Position numbers and translations under genes: made by a program. Below the pieces are notes generated by a model. It searched no databases. It saw only the letters and a program-made list of their open reading frames with translations, and was not told the DNA's origin. From contig DMWU01000216.1 of the NCBI GenBank assembly GCA_003483125.1, positions 1 to 8,085 on the forward strand: a DNA stretch of 8,085 nucleotides, read 5' to 3'. Source of the DNA: Erythrobacter sp. (GTDB taxonomy: Bacteria; Pseudomonadota; Alphaproteobacteria; Sphingomonadales; Sphingomonadaceae). Shown here in pieces: positions 1 to 7,556 of the stretch; position 1 is the stretch's first letter; each line of letters begins with the position of its first letter.

Positions 1-309
1 TTTCAGCACCTTCTGACCGGGAATGCCGTGGCAGATCACATGATTGATCGAGATGCAGCAGCTATGCGTATAGCCGCGATAGCCCAGCGTCGCCGGCACC
101 GCGCCCGCATCCATCATCATTCCGCGAATGGCGGCGTCGATACTCTCTGTCGTAACGCCGGGTTGCACCAGTTCCACCACTTCATCGAGGATGTCGGCCG
201 CAAGGCGGCCTGCCTTGCGCATCCCTTCAAAGCCATCGGGTCCGTGCAGCTTGATCGTGCCGTCGCGATAGACGGTCTGATCGCCTTCAACGATCTGATA
301 CTGGTTCAT
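1..309 (-). CDS. map: Methionine aminopeptidase type I, N-terminal part (cut by window edge)
   Basis: Removes the initiator methionine from nascent proteins in the cytoplasm with a two-metal active site. The 103 visible residues start at an ATG (309-307) and run off the left edge. The stretch GFEGMRKAGRLAADIL (about 26-41) matches the family's first helix, and SINHVICHGIPG (about 87-98) is the conserved strand whose His94 aligns with E. coli His79. The remaining metal ligands (two Asp, His, two Glu) lie outside the window. The protein has about 16 more residues before the MRKAGRL motif than E. coli Map, including YRDGTIKLHGPDGFEG, a lead I recall from alphaproteobacterial Map proteins. It diverges from the M17 aminopeptidase gene, with 71 bp between the starts. 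The ribosome binding site is weak. Identification is secure from the motif, even though only about 40% of the gene is present. Confidence 0.95.
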   Translation of the reverse strand, partial: MNQYQIVEGDQTVYRDGTIKLHGPDGFEGMRKAGRLAADILDEVVELVQPGVTTESIDAAIRGMMMDAGAVPATLGYRGYTHSCCISINHVICHGIPGQKVLK

Positions 310-337
310 TCCGGCCCATGTAGCGATGGAAGCACAA

Positions 338-360
338 AAATGCGAGTGACAAGCGCATTT
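338..360. promoter_or_regulatory. Inverted repeat in the map / M17 peptidase divergent promoter gap
   Basis: Perfect 7-bp arms AAATGCG (338-344) and CGCATTT (354-360) are separated by 9 bp, within the only intergenic space serving both divergent genes. The right arm also forms a smaller palindrome, CGCATTTGCG (354-363). It could be an operator for a dimeric repressor or could be chance. No clear -35/-10 pair is seen for either gene. Confidence 0.3.
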
Positions 361-380
361 GCGTGGGTAAGGAAAGCTGC

Positions 381-1769
381 ATGAGCAAGAAAAGTGACCT
401 GATCCAGCCTGATCGCGGGCAAAAAGCCACCACCATCCAGCTTGTGACCAAGGATGGGCTTGAGAAATGGCTCAAGGCCCTTTCCAACGGCCAACGCGCC
501 GCTGTCGAGGCCCAGAAGTTTGAAGCCAAGTCCGGGCAAGTCGCAATCGTGCATGATGGCGATGAATGGTTTGCCGCGGGTGGCGTGAATGATCCTGAAG
601 AGCTTTCGAGCTATTGCCTGGCAGCATTGGCCGACAAATTGCCCGAAGGCACCTATCGATTGGATGGCCAACGGCCGGGAGCAGCCATGCATGGATGGCA
701 AACCGCGCAATATCGCTTCACCCGATACAAGGAAGACGAAGACGCACCCGGGCAACGCATCTTGTTGAGCAAGGAAGTGAAGCAGATTGACGATGCGATG
801 GCGCTTGCCGCGGCTGAGAACCTCGTCCGCGATCTCGTCAACACTCCTGCAGAGGATATGGGGCCAGCCGCGCTCGAAGCCGAGTGCGAGAGGCTGGCAA
901 AGGACCACAATGCCAAGCTTAAGGTGACCAAGGGCGACACGCTGGAGCGTGATTATCCCATGGTTCATGCGGTGGGCCGCGCCGCCTCGCGCGACCATGC
1001 GCCGCGCCTTATGCGCCTCATCTGGGGTAATGAGAAGCACCCGCTGATTGCGATTGTCGGCAAGGGTGTGAGCTTCGACTCGGGTGGCTTGGACATTAAG
1101 TCAGCCGCCGGGATGAAGCTGATGAAGAAGGATATGGGCGGTGCAGCCCATGCCATTGCTTTGGCCGATCTGGTGATGCGCGCAAACCTGCCCGTGCAGC
1201 TTCACCTCTATATTCCGGCAGTCGAAAACGCGATCTCGGGTAATTCGTTCCGTCCCGGGGATGTTATCAATTCGCGCAAGGGCCTGACGGTGGAGATTGG
1301 CAATACCGATGCCGAAGGGCGGCTGATCCTGGGCGATGCATTGACGCGTGCGAGCGAGGACGATCCCGACCTGATTATCGATTTCGCGACGCTAACGGGG
1401 GCTGCGCGCGTCGCGCTTGGCCCTGACCTTCCCGCGCTGATGACGCGGCGCGATGAAACTGCCAATGCTCTGATTTCGGCAGGTAAAGCCTGCGATGACG
1501 AGCCGTGGCGACTGCCCCTGCCCGATGCCTATCGCGAATGGCTGAAGTCTGACATTGCCGATCTCAACAATACGCATGGCAATGCCTATGCGGGTGCAAG
1601 CGTGGCGGGCCTCTTCCTCGATCGCTTCGTCGGCGACGACATTGACTGGGCGCATTTCGACACATTTGCATGGCGTCCATTCGCCAAGCCCGGCAGGCCC
1701 AAGGGCGGTGCCGCCTACGGCCTTCGCGCCAGCTTTCACATGCTGCAAGAGCGCTATCCCGGCAAATAA
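381..1769 (+). CDS. M17 family leucyl aminopeptidase
   Basis: Cytosolic two-metal exopeptidase that releases N-terminal residues from peptides. The product has 462 residues. The C-terminal catalytic domain carries every key residue: Lys228 and Asp233 (GKGVSFDSGG), Lys240, Asp251 (KKDMGG), and Asp310, Glu312 and Arg314 in the family signature NTDAEGRL. Each sits exactly 42 positions before its E. coli PepA counterpart (270, 275, 282, 293, 352, 354, 356), so the active site should be functional. The N-terminal domain is shorter and divergent, as in the alphaproteobacterial PepA-like group; I therefore give no symbol. ATG 381 is chosen because AAGGAA (369-374) precedes it at a good distance; an in-frame GTG at 363 would add six residues but lacks such a site. 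The next gene, an SH3 protein, starts 96 bp downstream, so the two may be cotranscribed. Substrate preference cannot be read from the sequence. Confidence 0.95.
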   Translation: MSKKSDLIQPDRGQKATTIQLVTKDGLEKWLKALSNGQRAAVEAQKFEAKSGQVAIVHDGDEWFAAGGVNDPEELSSYCLAALADKLPEGTYRLDGQRPGAAMHGWQTAQYRFTRYKEDEDAPGQRILLSKEVKQIDDAMALAAAENLVRDLVNTPAEDMGPAALEAECERLAKDHNAKLKVTKGDTLERDYPMVHAVGRAASRDHAPRLMRLIWGNEKHPLIAIVGKGVSFDSGGLDIKSAAGMKLMKKDMGGAAHAIALADLVMRANLPVQLHLYIPAVENAISGNSFRPGDVINSRKGLTVEIGNTDAEGRLILGDALTRASEDDPDLIIDFATLTGAARVALGPDLPALMTRRDETANALISAGKACDDEPWRLPLPDAYREWLKSDIADLNNTHGNAYAGASVAGLFLDRFVGDDIDWAHFDTFAWRPFAKPGRPKGGAAYGLRASFHMLQERYPGK

Positions 1770-1865
1770 CACTATCGGGGGAAACTTGCGGTAACGCCAT
1801 TGGAAGTATAAGCGCGCGCGCTACTAATTCCTCTAGGGCACCAAACAACAGGGGCTGATGCCGAA

Positions 1866-2213
1866 GTGAACGGCGACAAGACATACCGGGTCCCCCAAGG
1901 GCCACTTTGCCTGTCTGGGCCGATTGATCGCCCTGAGCCGGGAACATTGCCCCTGCGCGGCGACTTGGCTCATATCGCGCTCGCCGGTACGCACCTGGCC
2001 GCGCATTATGTCATTCCGAGCGAATCTTTCGTCGGGGATACCGGTGCCGAAATGCATTTGATGCCGGGCGATGACAGCGAAGTGACGCATAATGTTACGG
2101 CAGGCACACGATTTGAGGTGCTCGACGTCGCGGGTGCTTGGGTCTGGGGCTGCCTTGGCCCTGATGGCCCATCTGGATATGTGCTGGCCGATCAGCTGCA
2201 CAACGCAAGCTGA
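1866..2213 (+). CDS. Small SH3-domain protein resembling the N-terminus of NlpC/P60 hydrolases
   Basis: A 115-residue protein starting at GTG 1866, with AGGGG (1850-1854) upstream at a slightly long spacing. RGDLAHIALAG (31-41) is the lead I associate with the NlpC/P60 (C40) cell-wall peptidases that often follow this type of aminopeptidase in alphaproteobacteria. Residues about 60-112 read as a bacterial SH3 domain, with FEVLDVAGAWVWG and a closing SGYVLADQL. A complete NlpC/P60 protein would continue for another 130-150 residues with a catalytic Cys-His pair; here a TGA ends the gene right after the SH3 domain. No signal peptide or membrane segment is evident. The stop overlaps the argC start (TGATG, 2211-2215), so the gene is in place and probably translated with argC. 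The role may be peptide or peptidoglycan binding without hydrolysis, but this is inference; it may be a decaying remnant. Confidence 0.75.
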   Translation: MNGDKTYRVPQGPLCLSGPIDRPEPGTLPLRGDLAHIALAGTHLAAHYVIPSESFVGDTGAEMHLMPGDDSEVTHNVTAGTRFEVLDVAGAWVWGCLGPDGPSGYVLADQLHNAS

Positions 2214-3139
2214 TGCCTACCAAATTATTCATTGACGGTGCTGCGGGCACTACGGGTATCGAGATTCGTGATCGCCTGAATGGCCGCGAAGAGTTCGATC
2301 TGATCATCCTGGGCGATGAGGAACGCAAGGCCGATGCCGCACGGCTCGATGCGCTCCACTCTGCGGACATCGCAATATTGTGCCTTCCCGACGATGCGGC
2401 ACGTGCCGCGGTTGAGTTTGCCGAGGGTTCGGACACACGGATCATCGACGCTTCTTCAGCCCATCGCGTGGCTGAAGGTTGGACATATGGCTTCCCCGAA
2501 CTGGTCGGCCACGAAGCCGTTGCCAATGCGAAACTGGTCAGCAATCCCGGTTGTTATCCCACAGGCTTCCTCGCGCTTGTCGCGCCGCTGGTTCGCGCCG
2601 GGCTCTTGCCAGCCGATTGGCCCTACACCGTCAATGCCGTCAGCGGATATTCGGGCGGGGGCAAGGCGCTGATCGAACGATTTGAGGCTGAGGATGACAT
2701 CGGCTTTCGCGCCTATGGCCTCGAGCTGGAGCATAAGCACCGGCCCGAAATGAAGCACCATGCCGGGTTGACGCATGGGGTGATTTTCGCGCCCTCTGTC
2801 GTTCGAGCCTATCGCGGCATGCTGGTCGAAGTGCCCCTACATCTTGGCGTCATAAGTCAGGATTTGACCGCCGATCGCCTGCTTGGGACTTTGCGCGAAT
2901 TCTATGCCAATTCACCGGTGATCGCGGTCAACGACGGTCGCGGAAATAGCGAGCTTCTGCTTAAGGAAGATGCCCCGCCAAGCGACATGATGGAACTGTA
3001 CGTCTTTGGCAATGAAGGCGGCTATCACGCCCGCCTGATCGCCGTGCTCGACAATCTCGGCAAAGGCGCCGGCGGCGCTGCAATACAGAACCTCAATATC
3101 ATGTGCGGATTGCCCGAAATTGCAGGCCTGCGAATCTGA
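2213..3139 (+). CDS. argC: N-acetyl-gamma-glutamyl-phosphate reductase, type 2
   Basis: Third step of arginine biosynthesis: NADPH-dependent reduction of N-acetylglutamyl-5-phosphate to the semialdehyde, in the cytoplasm. The 308-residue length fits the short type 2 ArgC class rather than the roughly 340-residue type 1. The nucleotide-binding loop GAAGTTG is at 9-15, the catalytic cysteine is Cys114 in SNPGCYPTG, and the segment HKHRPEMKHHAGL (174-186) supplies the expected active-site histidine region. ATG 2213 overlaps the previous stop by one base and has no strong Shine-Dalgarno of its own, which suggests translation coupled to the SH3 gene. No other arg gene is in the window. The downstream gap opens with a short hairpin 10 bp after the stop, but it lacks a T-tract, so transcription may not end sharply there. 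Confidence 0.97.
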   Translation: MPTKLFIDGAAGTTGIEIRDRLNGREEFDLIILGDEERKADAARLDALHSADIAILCLPDDAARAAVEFAEGSDTRIIDASSAHRVAEGWTYGFPELVGHEAVANAKLVSNPGCYPTGFLALVAPLVRAGLLPADWPYTVNAVSGYSGGGKALIERFEAEDDIGFRAYGLELEHKHRPEMKHHAGLTHGVIFAPSVVRAYRGMLVEVPLHLGVISQDLTADRLLGTLREFYANSPVIAVNDGRGNSELLLKEDAPPSDMMELYVFGNEGGYHARLIAVLDNLGKGAGGAAIQNLNIMCGLPEIAGLRI

Positions 3140-3146
3140 GAAGATC

Positions 3147-3298
3147 ACTGCCTAATTTTTAGGCAACTCACGCAAGATATTTAGGCAGTTTACGCCTATC
3201 TCGTGCGCGGGCCGCTCGGTGCCCGATCTGGCACGATTCTTGGATAAAATAAGGCAGTGAGAAATTGAGCCGCAGGCCTTGTCTTCCCGACTGCCTAA
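3147..3298. repeat. Cluster of TTAGGCA / TGCCTAA heptamers upstream of glnB
   Basis: Five copies lie in about 150 bp: TGCCTAA 3149-3155 (+), TTAGGCA 3159-3165 (-), TTAGGCA 3181-3187 (-), the one-mismatch TAAGGCA 3250-3256 (-) and TGCCTAA 3292-3298 (+). Three of them share the longer ACTGCCTAA (3147-3155, 3290-3298 and, inverted, 3181-3189). The first two form a palindrome with a 3-bp spacer. Centres of neighbouring copies are 10, 22, 69 and 42 bp apart; three of these are close to whole helical turns. Several copies flank the sigma-54-like element, so an operator array is plausible, but I recognise no known factor. Confidence 0.5.
3229..3244 (+). promoter_or_regulatory. Sigma-54 (RpoN) type promoter for glnB-glnA
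   Basis: TGGCACG at 3229-3235 is a perfect -24 element. It is followed after four bases by TTGG (3240-3243) at the -12 position, giving the required 10 bases between the two conserved dinucleotides. The -12 element is GG rather than the usual GC, a real deviation. Transcription would begin near 3255, leaving a leader of about 100 bases before glnB. Nitrogen-regulated sigma-54 promoters before glnB-glnA are established in proteobacteria, which supports the reading. No convincing NtrC site was found. Confidence 0.55.
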
Positions 3299-3315
3299 TC
3301 AATGGGTTTTCTTAG

Positions 3316-3696
<381 letters not shown>

Positions 3697-3769
3697 CCGG
3701 CACATTAGCAACCGCCAATGCGGCAACACGAATTGACCTGAAACTCGAAAGATCTGGAGAACTACCGAA

Positions 3770-5179
3770 ATGAGCAAGGCAAAAGACGTCCTGAAACTGA
3801 TGAAGGACAATGAGGTCGAGTGGGTGGATCTCCGCTTCACCGATCCCAAGGGCAAGTGGCAGCACCTTTCCATGGTTGCTAGCGTAATGGGCGAAGACGA
3901 GTTCGAAGACGGGCTGATGTTTGACGGCTCTTCGATCGCCGGCTGGAAGGCGATCAATGAATCCGACATGATCCTGAAGCCTGATCTGGACGCAACCTGG
4001 CTCGATCCGTTCAGCGCCACGCCGATGCTGGTCGTGAACTGTGATATCGTAGAGCCTTCAACGGGCGATTGGTACGGTCGCGATCCGCGCTCGACCGCGA
4101 AGCGTGCAGAGGCTTATCTCAAGACAACCGGCGTAGGCGACACCGTTTATGTTGGCCCGGAAGCCGAATTCTTTATGTTCGACGATGTCCGTTTTGAGGA
4201 TGGCTATGCTGGTTCCGGCTTCGCCATTGACGACATTGAACTGCCTACAAATTCAGGTAAAGACTATGACGCTGGCAATATGGCCCACCGCCCGCGCGCC
4301 AAGGGTGGTTACTTCCCCGTTGCGCCAGTTGATAGCGCCATGGACATTCGCGGCGAGATGGTTTCGACCATGATGGAAATGGGCCTGCCCTGCGACAAGC
4401 ATCACCACGAAGTGGCAGCTGCACAGCATGAGCTGGGCCTTACATTCGGTACGCTGGTTGAAACCGCAGACCGCATGCAGGTCTACAAATACGTCGTGCA
4501 GCAGGTTGCCCATGCCTATGGCAAGACTGCAACCTTCATGCCCAAGCCGATCAAGGACGATAATGGCAGTGGCATGCACACCCATATGTCTATCTGGAAT
4601 GGTGGCAAGCCGATGTTTGCGGGCAATGAATATGCCGGTCTGTCGGAAACCTGCCTCTATTACATCGGTGGTGTGATCAAACATGCAAAGGCACTGAACG
4701 CATTCACGAACCCGACCACCAATAGCTACAAGCGACTGGTTCCGGGTTTTGAGGCTCCCGTCCTGCTGGCATATTCGGCCCGCAACCGTTCGGCTTCGTG
4801 CCGTATCCCTTACGGTGCAGGTGACAAGGCGAAGCGCGTCGAATTCCGCTTCCCCGATGCGATGGCCAATCCGTATCTCGCATATTCAGCGCTGCTGATG
4901 GCTGGCCTCGACGGGATCCAGAACAAGATCCATCCCGGCGAAGCCATGGACAAGAACCTCTATGACCTGCCGCCTGCAGAACTGGCCGACGTACCTACCG
5001 TTTGCGGCTCGCTACGCGAGGCATTGGAAGCGCTAGAGGCTGATCACGAATTCCTGCTGAAAGGTGATGTCTTCACCAAGGATCAGATCGACGCCTATGC
5101 CGAACTCAAGTGGGAGGAAGTTATCCGCACGGAAACGACCCCCTGCCCAGTCGAATTCGACATGTATTACAGCGCATAA
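3770..5179 (+). CDS. glnA: Glutamine synthetase type I
   Basis: ATP-dependent condensation of glutamate and ammonium to glutamine; a cytoplasmic dodecamer and the main entry of ammonium when it is scarce. The 469-residue product matches the GSI-beta class. Visible sites are FDGSSIAGW (51-59, Asp52 of the ammonium site), the metal ligands Glu131 and Glu133 in [17 protein letters not shown] with His270, the flap Glu328 in [18 protein letters not shown], and EFRFPD with Glu358. Tyr398 in NLYDLPPAE is the adenylylation site equivalent to E. coli Tyr397, so GlnE-type control, itself governed by PII, is expected. GGAG at 3756-3759 serves the ATG start. No promoter is seen in the 73 bp after glnB, so expression probably depends on the upstream promoter. 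A strong terminator begins 25 bp after the stop. Confidence 0.98.
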   Translation: MSKAKDVLKLMKDNEVEWVDLRFTDPKGKWQHLSMVASVMGEDEFEDGLMFDGSSIAGWKAINESDMILKPDLDATWLDPFSATPMLVVNCDIVEPSTGDWYGRDPRSTAKRAEAYLKTTGVGDTVYVGPEAEFFMFDDVRFEDGYAGSGFAIDDIELPTNSGKDYDAGNMAHRPRAKGGYFPVAPVDSAMDIRGEMVSTMMEMGLPCDKHHHEVAAAQHELGLTFGTLVETADRMQVYKYVVQQVAHAYGKTATFMPKPIKDDNGSGMHTHMSIWNGGKPMFAGNEYAGLSETCLYYIGGVIKHAKALNAFTNPTTNSYKRLVPGFEAPVLLAYSARNRSASCRIPYGAGDKAKRVEFRFPDAMANPYLAYSALLMAGLDGIQNKIHPGEAMDKNLYDLPPAELADVPTVCGSLREALEALEADHEFLLKGDVFTKDQIDAYAELKWEEVIRTETTPCPVEFDMYYSA

Positions 5180-5204
5180 AGCCAACTGCCACACGGCAAT
5201 TTCG

Positions 5205-5234
5205 AAGGGCGTCCGGGAAACCGGGCGCCCTTTT
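5205..5234 (+). terminator. Intrinsic terminator of the glnB-glnA operon
   Basis: GGGCG-T-CCGG (5207-5216) pairs with CCGG-G-CGCCC (5221-5230), closing a GAAA tetraloop (5217-5220). The stem has ten pairs including one T-G wobble, extended by two A-T pairs, and TTTT follows at 5231-5234. This is a textbook Rho-independent terminator 25 bp after the glnA stop, and it separates the nitrogen operon from the PilZ gene. Confidence 0.92.
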
Positions 5235-5353
5235 CTGTCAAAGGTGTCGATTCGGAGACCACCCCGCCCTGAAACCGAACTTAATCCTTGGGTAAATTCT
5301 TGCCTTTATGGTCCGAACGATCGCGAACTAATCAAGTGGAGTAGGATCGAGCG

Positions 5354-6406
5354 ATGCATAGATTGCGCAAGGCATTGGCGAAGGGTTCAGTGCCCGTATT
5401 TGGTTCTCCGCTCGCGGAGAAGAACGGCAGTGCGGAGAAGCCAAAACCGGGCTTGTCCGACGTTAAAGTGGCGCGCGAAACCTCGCGCCAGACCGATCAC
5501 CGCAACGAAGATCGCTATCCTGCGGTGAATGAGGCTGCAAGAGCGAGTTGGCGCGATAAATGCGTCGATATTCGTGTTACTAATTTTTCCTCCAATGGAC
5601 TCCAGATAGAGACCGACCAGCCGGTCGAAATCGCCGAAGTTCTCTCCGTCCAACTTGGGGATTGCGAGAGCGTCGAGTGCGTAGTTCGTTGGGTACGCGA
5701 AAACCGCGTCGGCCTGGAGTTCGAGGCGGAAACGCACATTCTCGCCGATGCAGGCGTTGTCGGCTATGTGATCGAGAATATTGAGAGCGTGCTTACGGCA
5801 TCGGGCGAAAGAATAGATGGACGCGTCGGGGAAGAACGGCGCGGCCAGGAAAAGCGCCATGGCCTTGTCTGGCTAGGGTCAATCAGCGTTGACGAAGAGT
5901 CTTTCCCGGCACGGCTCCGCAATATCTCTCAAGGTGGCGCGATGATCCATGTCGAAAGCATGATGCGCTTGAAGAAGGGAAAGACTGCGCTCCTTGATCT
6001 GGGGCAGGCTGGCTCGGTCAGCGGATTTGTTACCTGGTCAGCAGGGTTTGAAGTGGGCTTCCGCTTTGCTGAGCCATTCGATGTCTCCTCTCTTGCCAAC
6101 CAGAGTGCCGCTCAGGCGGAAATTCTGGAATCGGGCGGCGCACCGCAAGACGAACAGGCTGACGAAAGCCAACGCCCAGATCGTAATTATTCCAACCTGT
6201 CAGCACTGGATGGCAAATGGCAAGTGTCCGATCACTACGCTCCATGCGAGGAGAGTGGTCGACTGACATTGGAAGAAGTCTACGCGACCCTTTACCCCAA
6301 TGGCAGGCCAGAACCTAAGGCGGCGATTGAAGAAGTGACCGTTGAGAGCGGCGCCGATGTCGATGCCGTGGGTGGTGATGAGCAGATTGAGCCGTCCGAC
6401 GGATAG
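5354..6406 (+). CDS. Tandem PilZ-domain protein, putative c-di-GMP receptor
   Basis: A 350-residue protein with two PilZ-like modules. The first (about 46-125) has RNEDR (50-54) and NFSSNG (77-82), fitting the RxxxR plus D/NxSxxG motifs that bind cyclic di-GMP. The second (about 157-241) has RRGQEKR (162-168) and NISQGG (190-195); here the arginines are not in exact RxxxR spacing, so its ligand binding is less certain. Both end in the strand typical of the fold (VGLEFE, VGFRFAE). Residues 250-350 are acidic and low in complexity, probably disordered. There is no signal peptide or transmembrane segment, so it is likely cytoplasmic. AGGA (5343-5346) lies 7 bp before the ATG. It follows the glnA terminator, so it should have its own promoter, which I could not define. 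No partner gene (cyclase, phosphodiesterase, motility or polysaccharide) is adjacent, and the output is unknown. Confidence 0.85.
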   Translation: MHRLRKALAKGSVPVFGSPLAEKNGSAEKPKPGLSDVKVARETSRQTDHRNEDRYPAVNEAARASWRDKCVDIRVTNFSSNGLQIETDQPVEIAEVLSVQLGDCESVECVVRWVRENRVGLEFEAETHILADAGVVGYVIENIESVLTASGERIDGRVGEERRGQEKRHGLVWLGSISVDEESFPARLRNISQGGAMIHVESMMRLKKGKTALLDLGQAGSVSGFVTWSAGFEVGFRFAEPFDVSSLANQSAAQAEILESGGAPQDEQADESQRPDRNYSNLSALDGKWQVSDHYAPCEESGRLTLEEVYATLYPNGRPEPKAAIEEVTVESGADVDAVGGDEQIEPSDG

Positions 6407-6439
6407 TTACCTTGGTTCAGATGCGGCACGGGCCGTAAG

Positions 6440-6634
6440 TTGTACCCTCACTTCAAACTGGCGCAGAGTTCATGGATCGCGGCTGTGGGACGCAAACATA
6501 TTGCGGGTGACATAGTTGGTGCCACGCGAGAGTTCGCGCGCCGGAACAGAGCAGCTGGCCGGGTGCTAATGGGACTTACAAAGAGAAGGCAGGCCGAAGC
6601 GCAGCTCTATGCCAGCGGCTCAAGCGCGTCCTGA
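6440..6634 (+). CDS. Doubtful 64-residue hypothetical ORF between the PilZ gene and bpt
   Basis: An open frame beginning at TTG 6440 with no ATG start and no good ribosome site; an internal GTG and ATG would leave only about 20 residues. The product is basic, with an arginine-rich middle (residues about 30-50), and I recognise no family. The frame is the same as that of the PilZ gene, and no stop occurs between the TAG at 6404-6406 and the TGA at 6632-6634. It may therefore be a chance open stretch, a remnant of a once longer PilZ tail, or a small gene. It occupies most of the 231-bp gap 6407-6637, in which I see nothing else but weak hairpins. Low confidence that it is expressed. Confidence 0.2.
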   Translation: MYPHFKLAQSSWIAAVGRKHIAGDIVGATREFARRNRAAGRVLMGLTKRRQAEAQLYASGSSAS

Positions 6635-6637
6635 GCT

Positions 6638-7471
6638 TCAGATCTTGTTGAATCCTGAATGCTGGCCATCCTTGCTGGCAGCCGCCGCAATAGGTTCGCG
6701 CGCCTTGGTAGCGTCGACAATCAACGAATTTTGTTCTTCATCGCTCATGCGGGCCCAGCCGTCACGAGTGAGTTGCTCCAGCGGGCGATAGCGAACCTTA
6801 TACTGCATACGCTGCGAGCCCTGCACCCAATATCCCAGATAGACATAGGGCAGGCCTTCATCGGCTGCGCGCTTGATATGGTCGAGAATGATATAACTGC
6901 CTAAGCCCGAACGCCCCGCATGTTCGGGATCGTAGAAACTGTAGATCATCGAAAGGCCATCGCTCTGCCTGTCGGTAAGGCAAGCACCTACAAGGCGGCC
7001 CGGCTCTCCATTCTCATCGGTTTCGCGATACTCGATCAGGCAAGACGAGACTGGAGTGTGCTCGACCATGTCGGCGTAATCCATCTCGTCCATTGACGCC
7101 ATGCCGCCTTCCGGATGACGGGCGCCGAGATATTTCAGCAATAACTCAAATTGCTCATCGGTGGCCCAAGGCCGGCATTCGGTCGCTATCAGATCACGAT
7201 TGGCCTTCATCGTACGGCGCTGGGTCGCAGATGGCTTGAACTCGCCAGCGACGACACGCACCGAAACGCAGGCCTGGCAATCGAGACAACTTGGCCGGTA
7301 AGCGACGGTTTGGCTGCGACGGAAACCAATGCGCCCAAGTGCTTCATTCAGCTGGTCGGAATGTGGGCCTTTCAGCTCTGTGAAGACCTTGCGCTCGCTT
7401 CGCCCAGGCAAATAGGGACACGGCGCGGGGCTGGTCACAAAAAACCTTGGAAAGCGAATTGGTGCCGACAC
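6638..7471 (-). CDS. bpt: Aspartate/glutamate leucyltransferase (Bpt / Ate family)
   Basis: Transfers leucine from Leu-tRNA to proteins with N-terminal aspartate or glutamate, marking them for ClpS-ClpAP degradation in the bacterial N-degron pathway. The 277-residue product has the family's N-terminal cysteine region: [17 protein letters not shown] (17-33) and [11 protein letters not shown] (58-68). The C-terminal GNAT-like half contains [10 protein letters not shown] (174-183) and [21 protein letters not shown] (212-232, given in two parts: LGYWVQGS and [13 protein letters not shown]). The start is GTG at 7471-7469, opening with [19 protein letters not shown], which agrees with the usual family start; AAGGA lies about 13 bases upstream, rather far. 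Bpt and Ate enzymes share the fold and differ in donor tRNA; the short length and bacterial origin favour Bpt. It reads in the same direction as ilvA, 169 bp downstream of it, and the adjacency has no obvious functional meaning. Confidence 0.93.
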   Translation of the reverse strand: MSAPIRFPRFFVTSPAPCPYLPGRSERKVFTELKGPHSDQLNEALGRIGFRRSQTVAYRPSCLDCQACVSVRVVAGEFKPSATQRRTMKANRDLIATECRPWATDEQFELLLKYLGARHPEGGMASMDEMDYADMVEHTPVSSCLIEYRETDENGEPGRLVGACLTDRQSDGLSMIYSFYDPEHAGRSGLGSYIILDHIKRAADEGLPYVYLGYWVQGSQRMQYKVRYRPLEQLTRDGWARMSDEEQNSLIVDATKAREPIAAAASKDGQHSGFNKI

Positions 7472-7556
7472 GAGTTACCGAAAATCCTTATCCAGCAGGA
7501 ACCACAGGGGCATGCGTTAAGAAGCTGTTATGCCTTTTCTAGCCGCCAGGTAAAAG

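Noticed and set aside
306..1040. Long minus-strand open frame opposite the M17 peptidase
   Set aside because: It is antisense to a gene with full active-site conservation, shows no recognisable domain and has the composition of a codon-bias shadow.
1812..1821. GCGCGCGCGC tract upstream of the SH3 gene
   Set aside because: Ten alternating bases are too short to support a Z-DNA or repeat claim in GC-rich DNA.
3149..3165. Hairpin TGCCTAA-TTT-TTAGGCA as an argC terminator
   Set aside because: The stem is only 7 bp with a 3-base loop, and ACTCACG rather than a T-tract follows. The same heptamer recurs nearby without hairpin context, so a binding-site reading fits better.
3203..3223. Possible NtrC site (TGCGCGG ... 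CGGTGCC) before the sigma-54 element
   Set aside because: The halves match each other and the GCACCA/TGGTGC-type consensus poorly, and the location just upstream of the -24 element is unusually close for an enhancer site.
3712..3723. Small hairpin CCGC-CAAT-GCGG between glnB and glnA
   Set aside because: A stem of only four pairs is expected by chance in DNA of this composition.
3733..3760. TTGACC as the -35 of a separate glnA promoter
   Set aside because: No recognisable -10 element occurs 16-18 bp downstream; the sequence there is the glnA ribosome site region.
5110..5295. Small plus-strand frame running from the end of glnA across the terminator
   Set aside because: It overlaps the conserved glnA C-terminus in another frame and reads through the terminator stem; not a credible gene.
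6613..6638. GCTCA / TGAGC inverted repeat as a terminator between the convergent PilZ and bpt genes
   Set aside because: The arms are only five bases with a nine-base loop and no T-tract on either strand.
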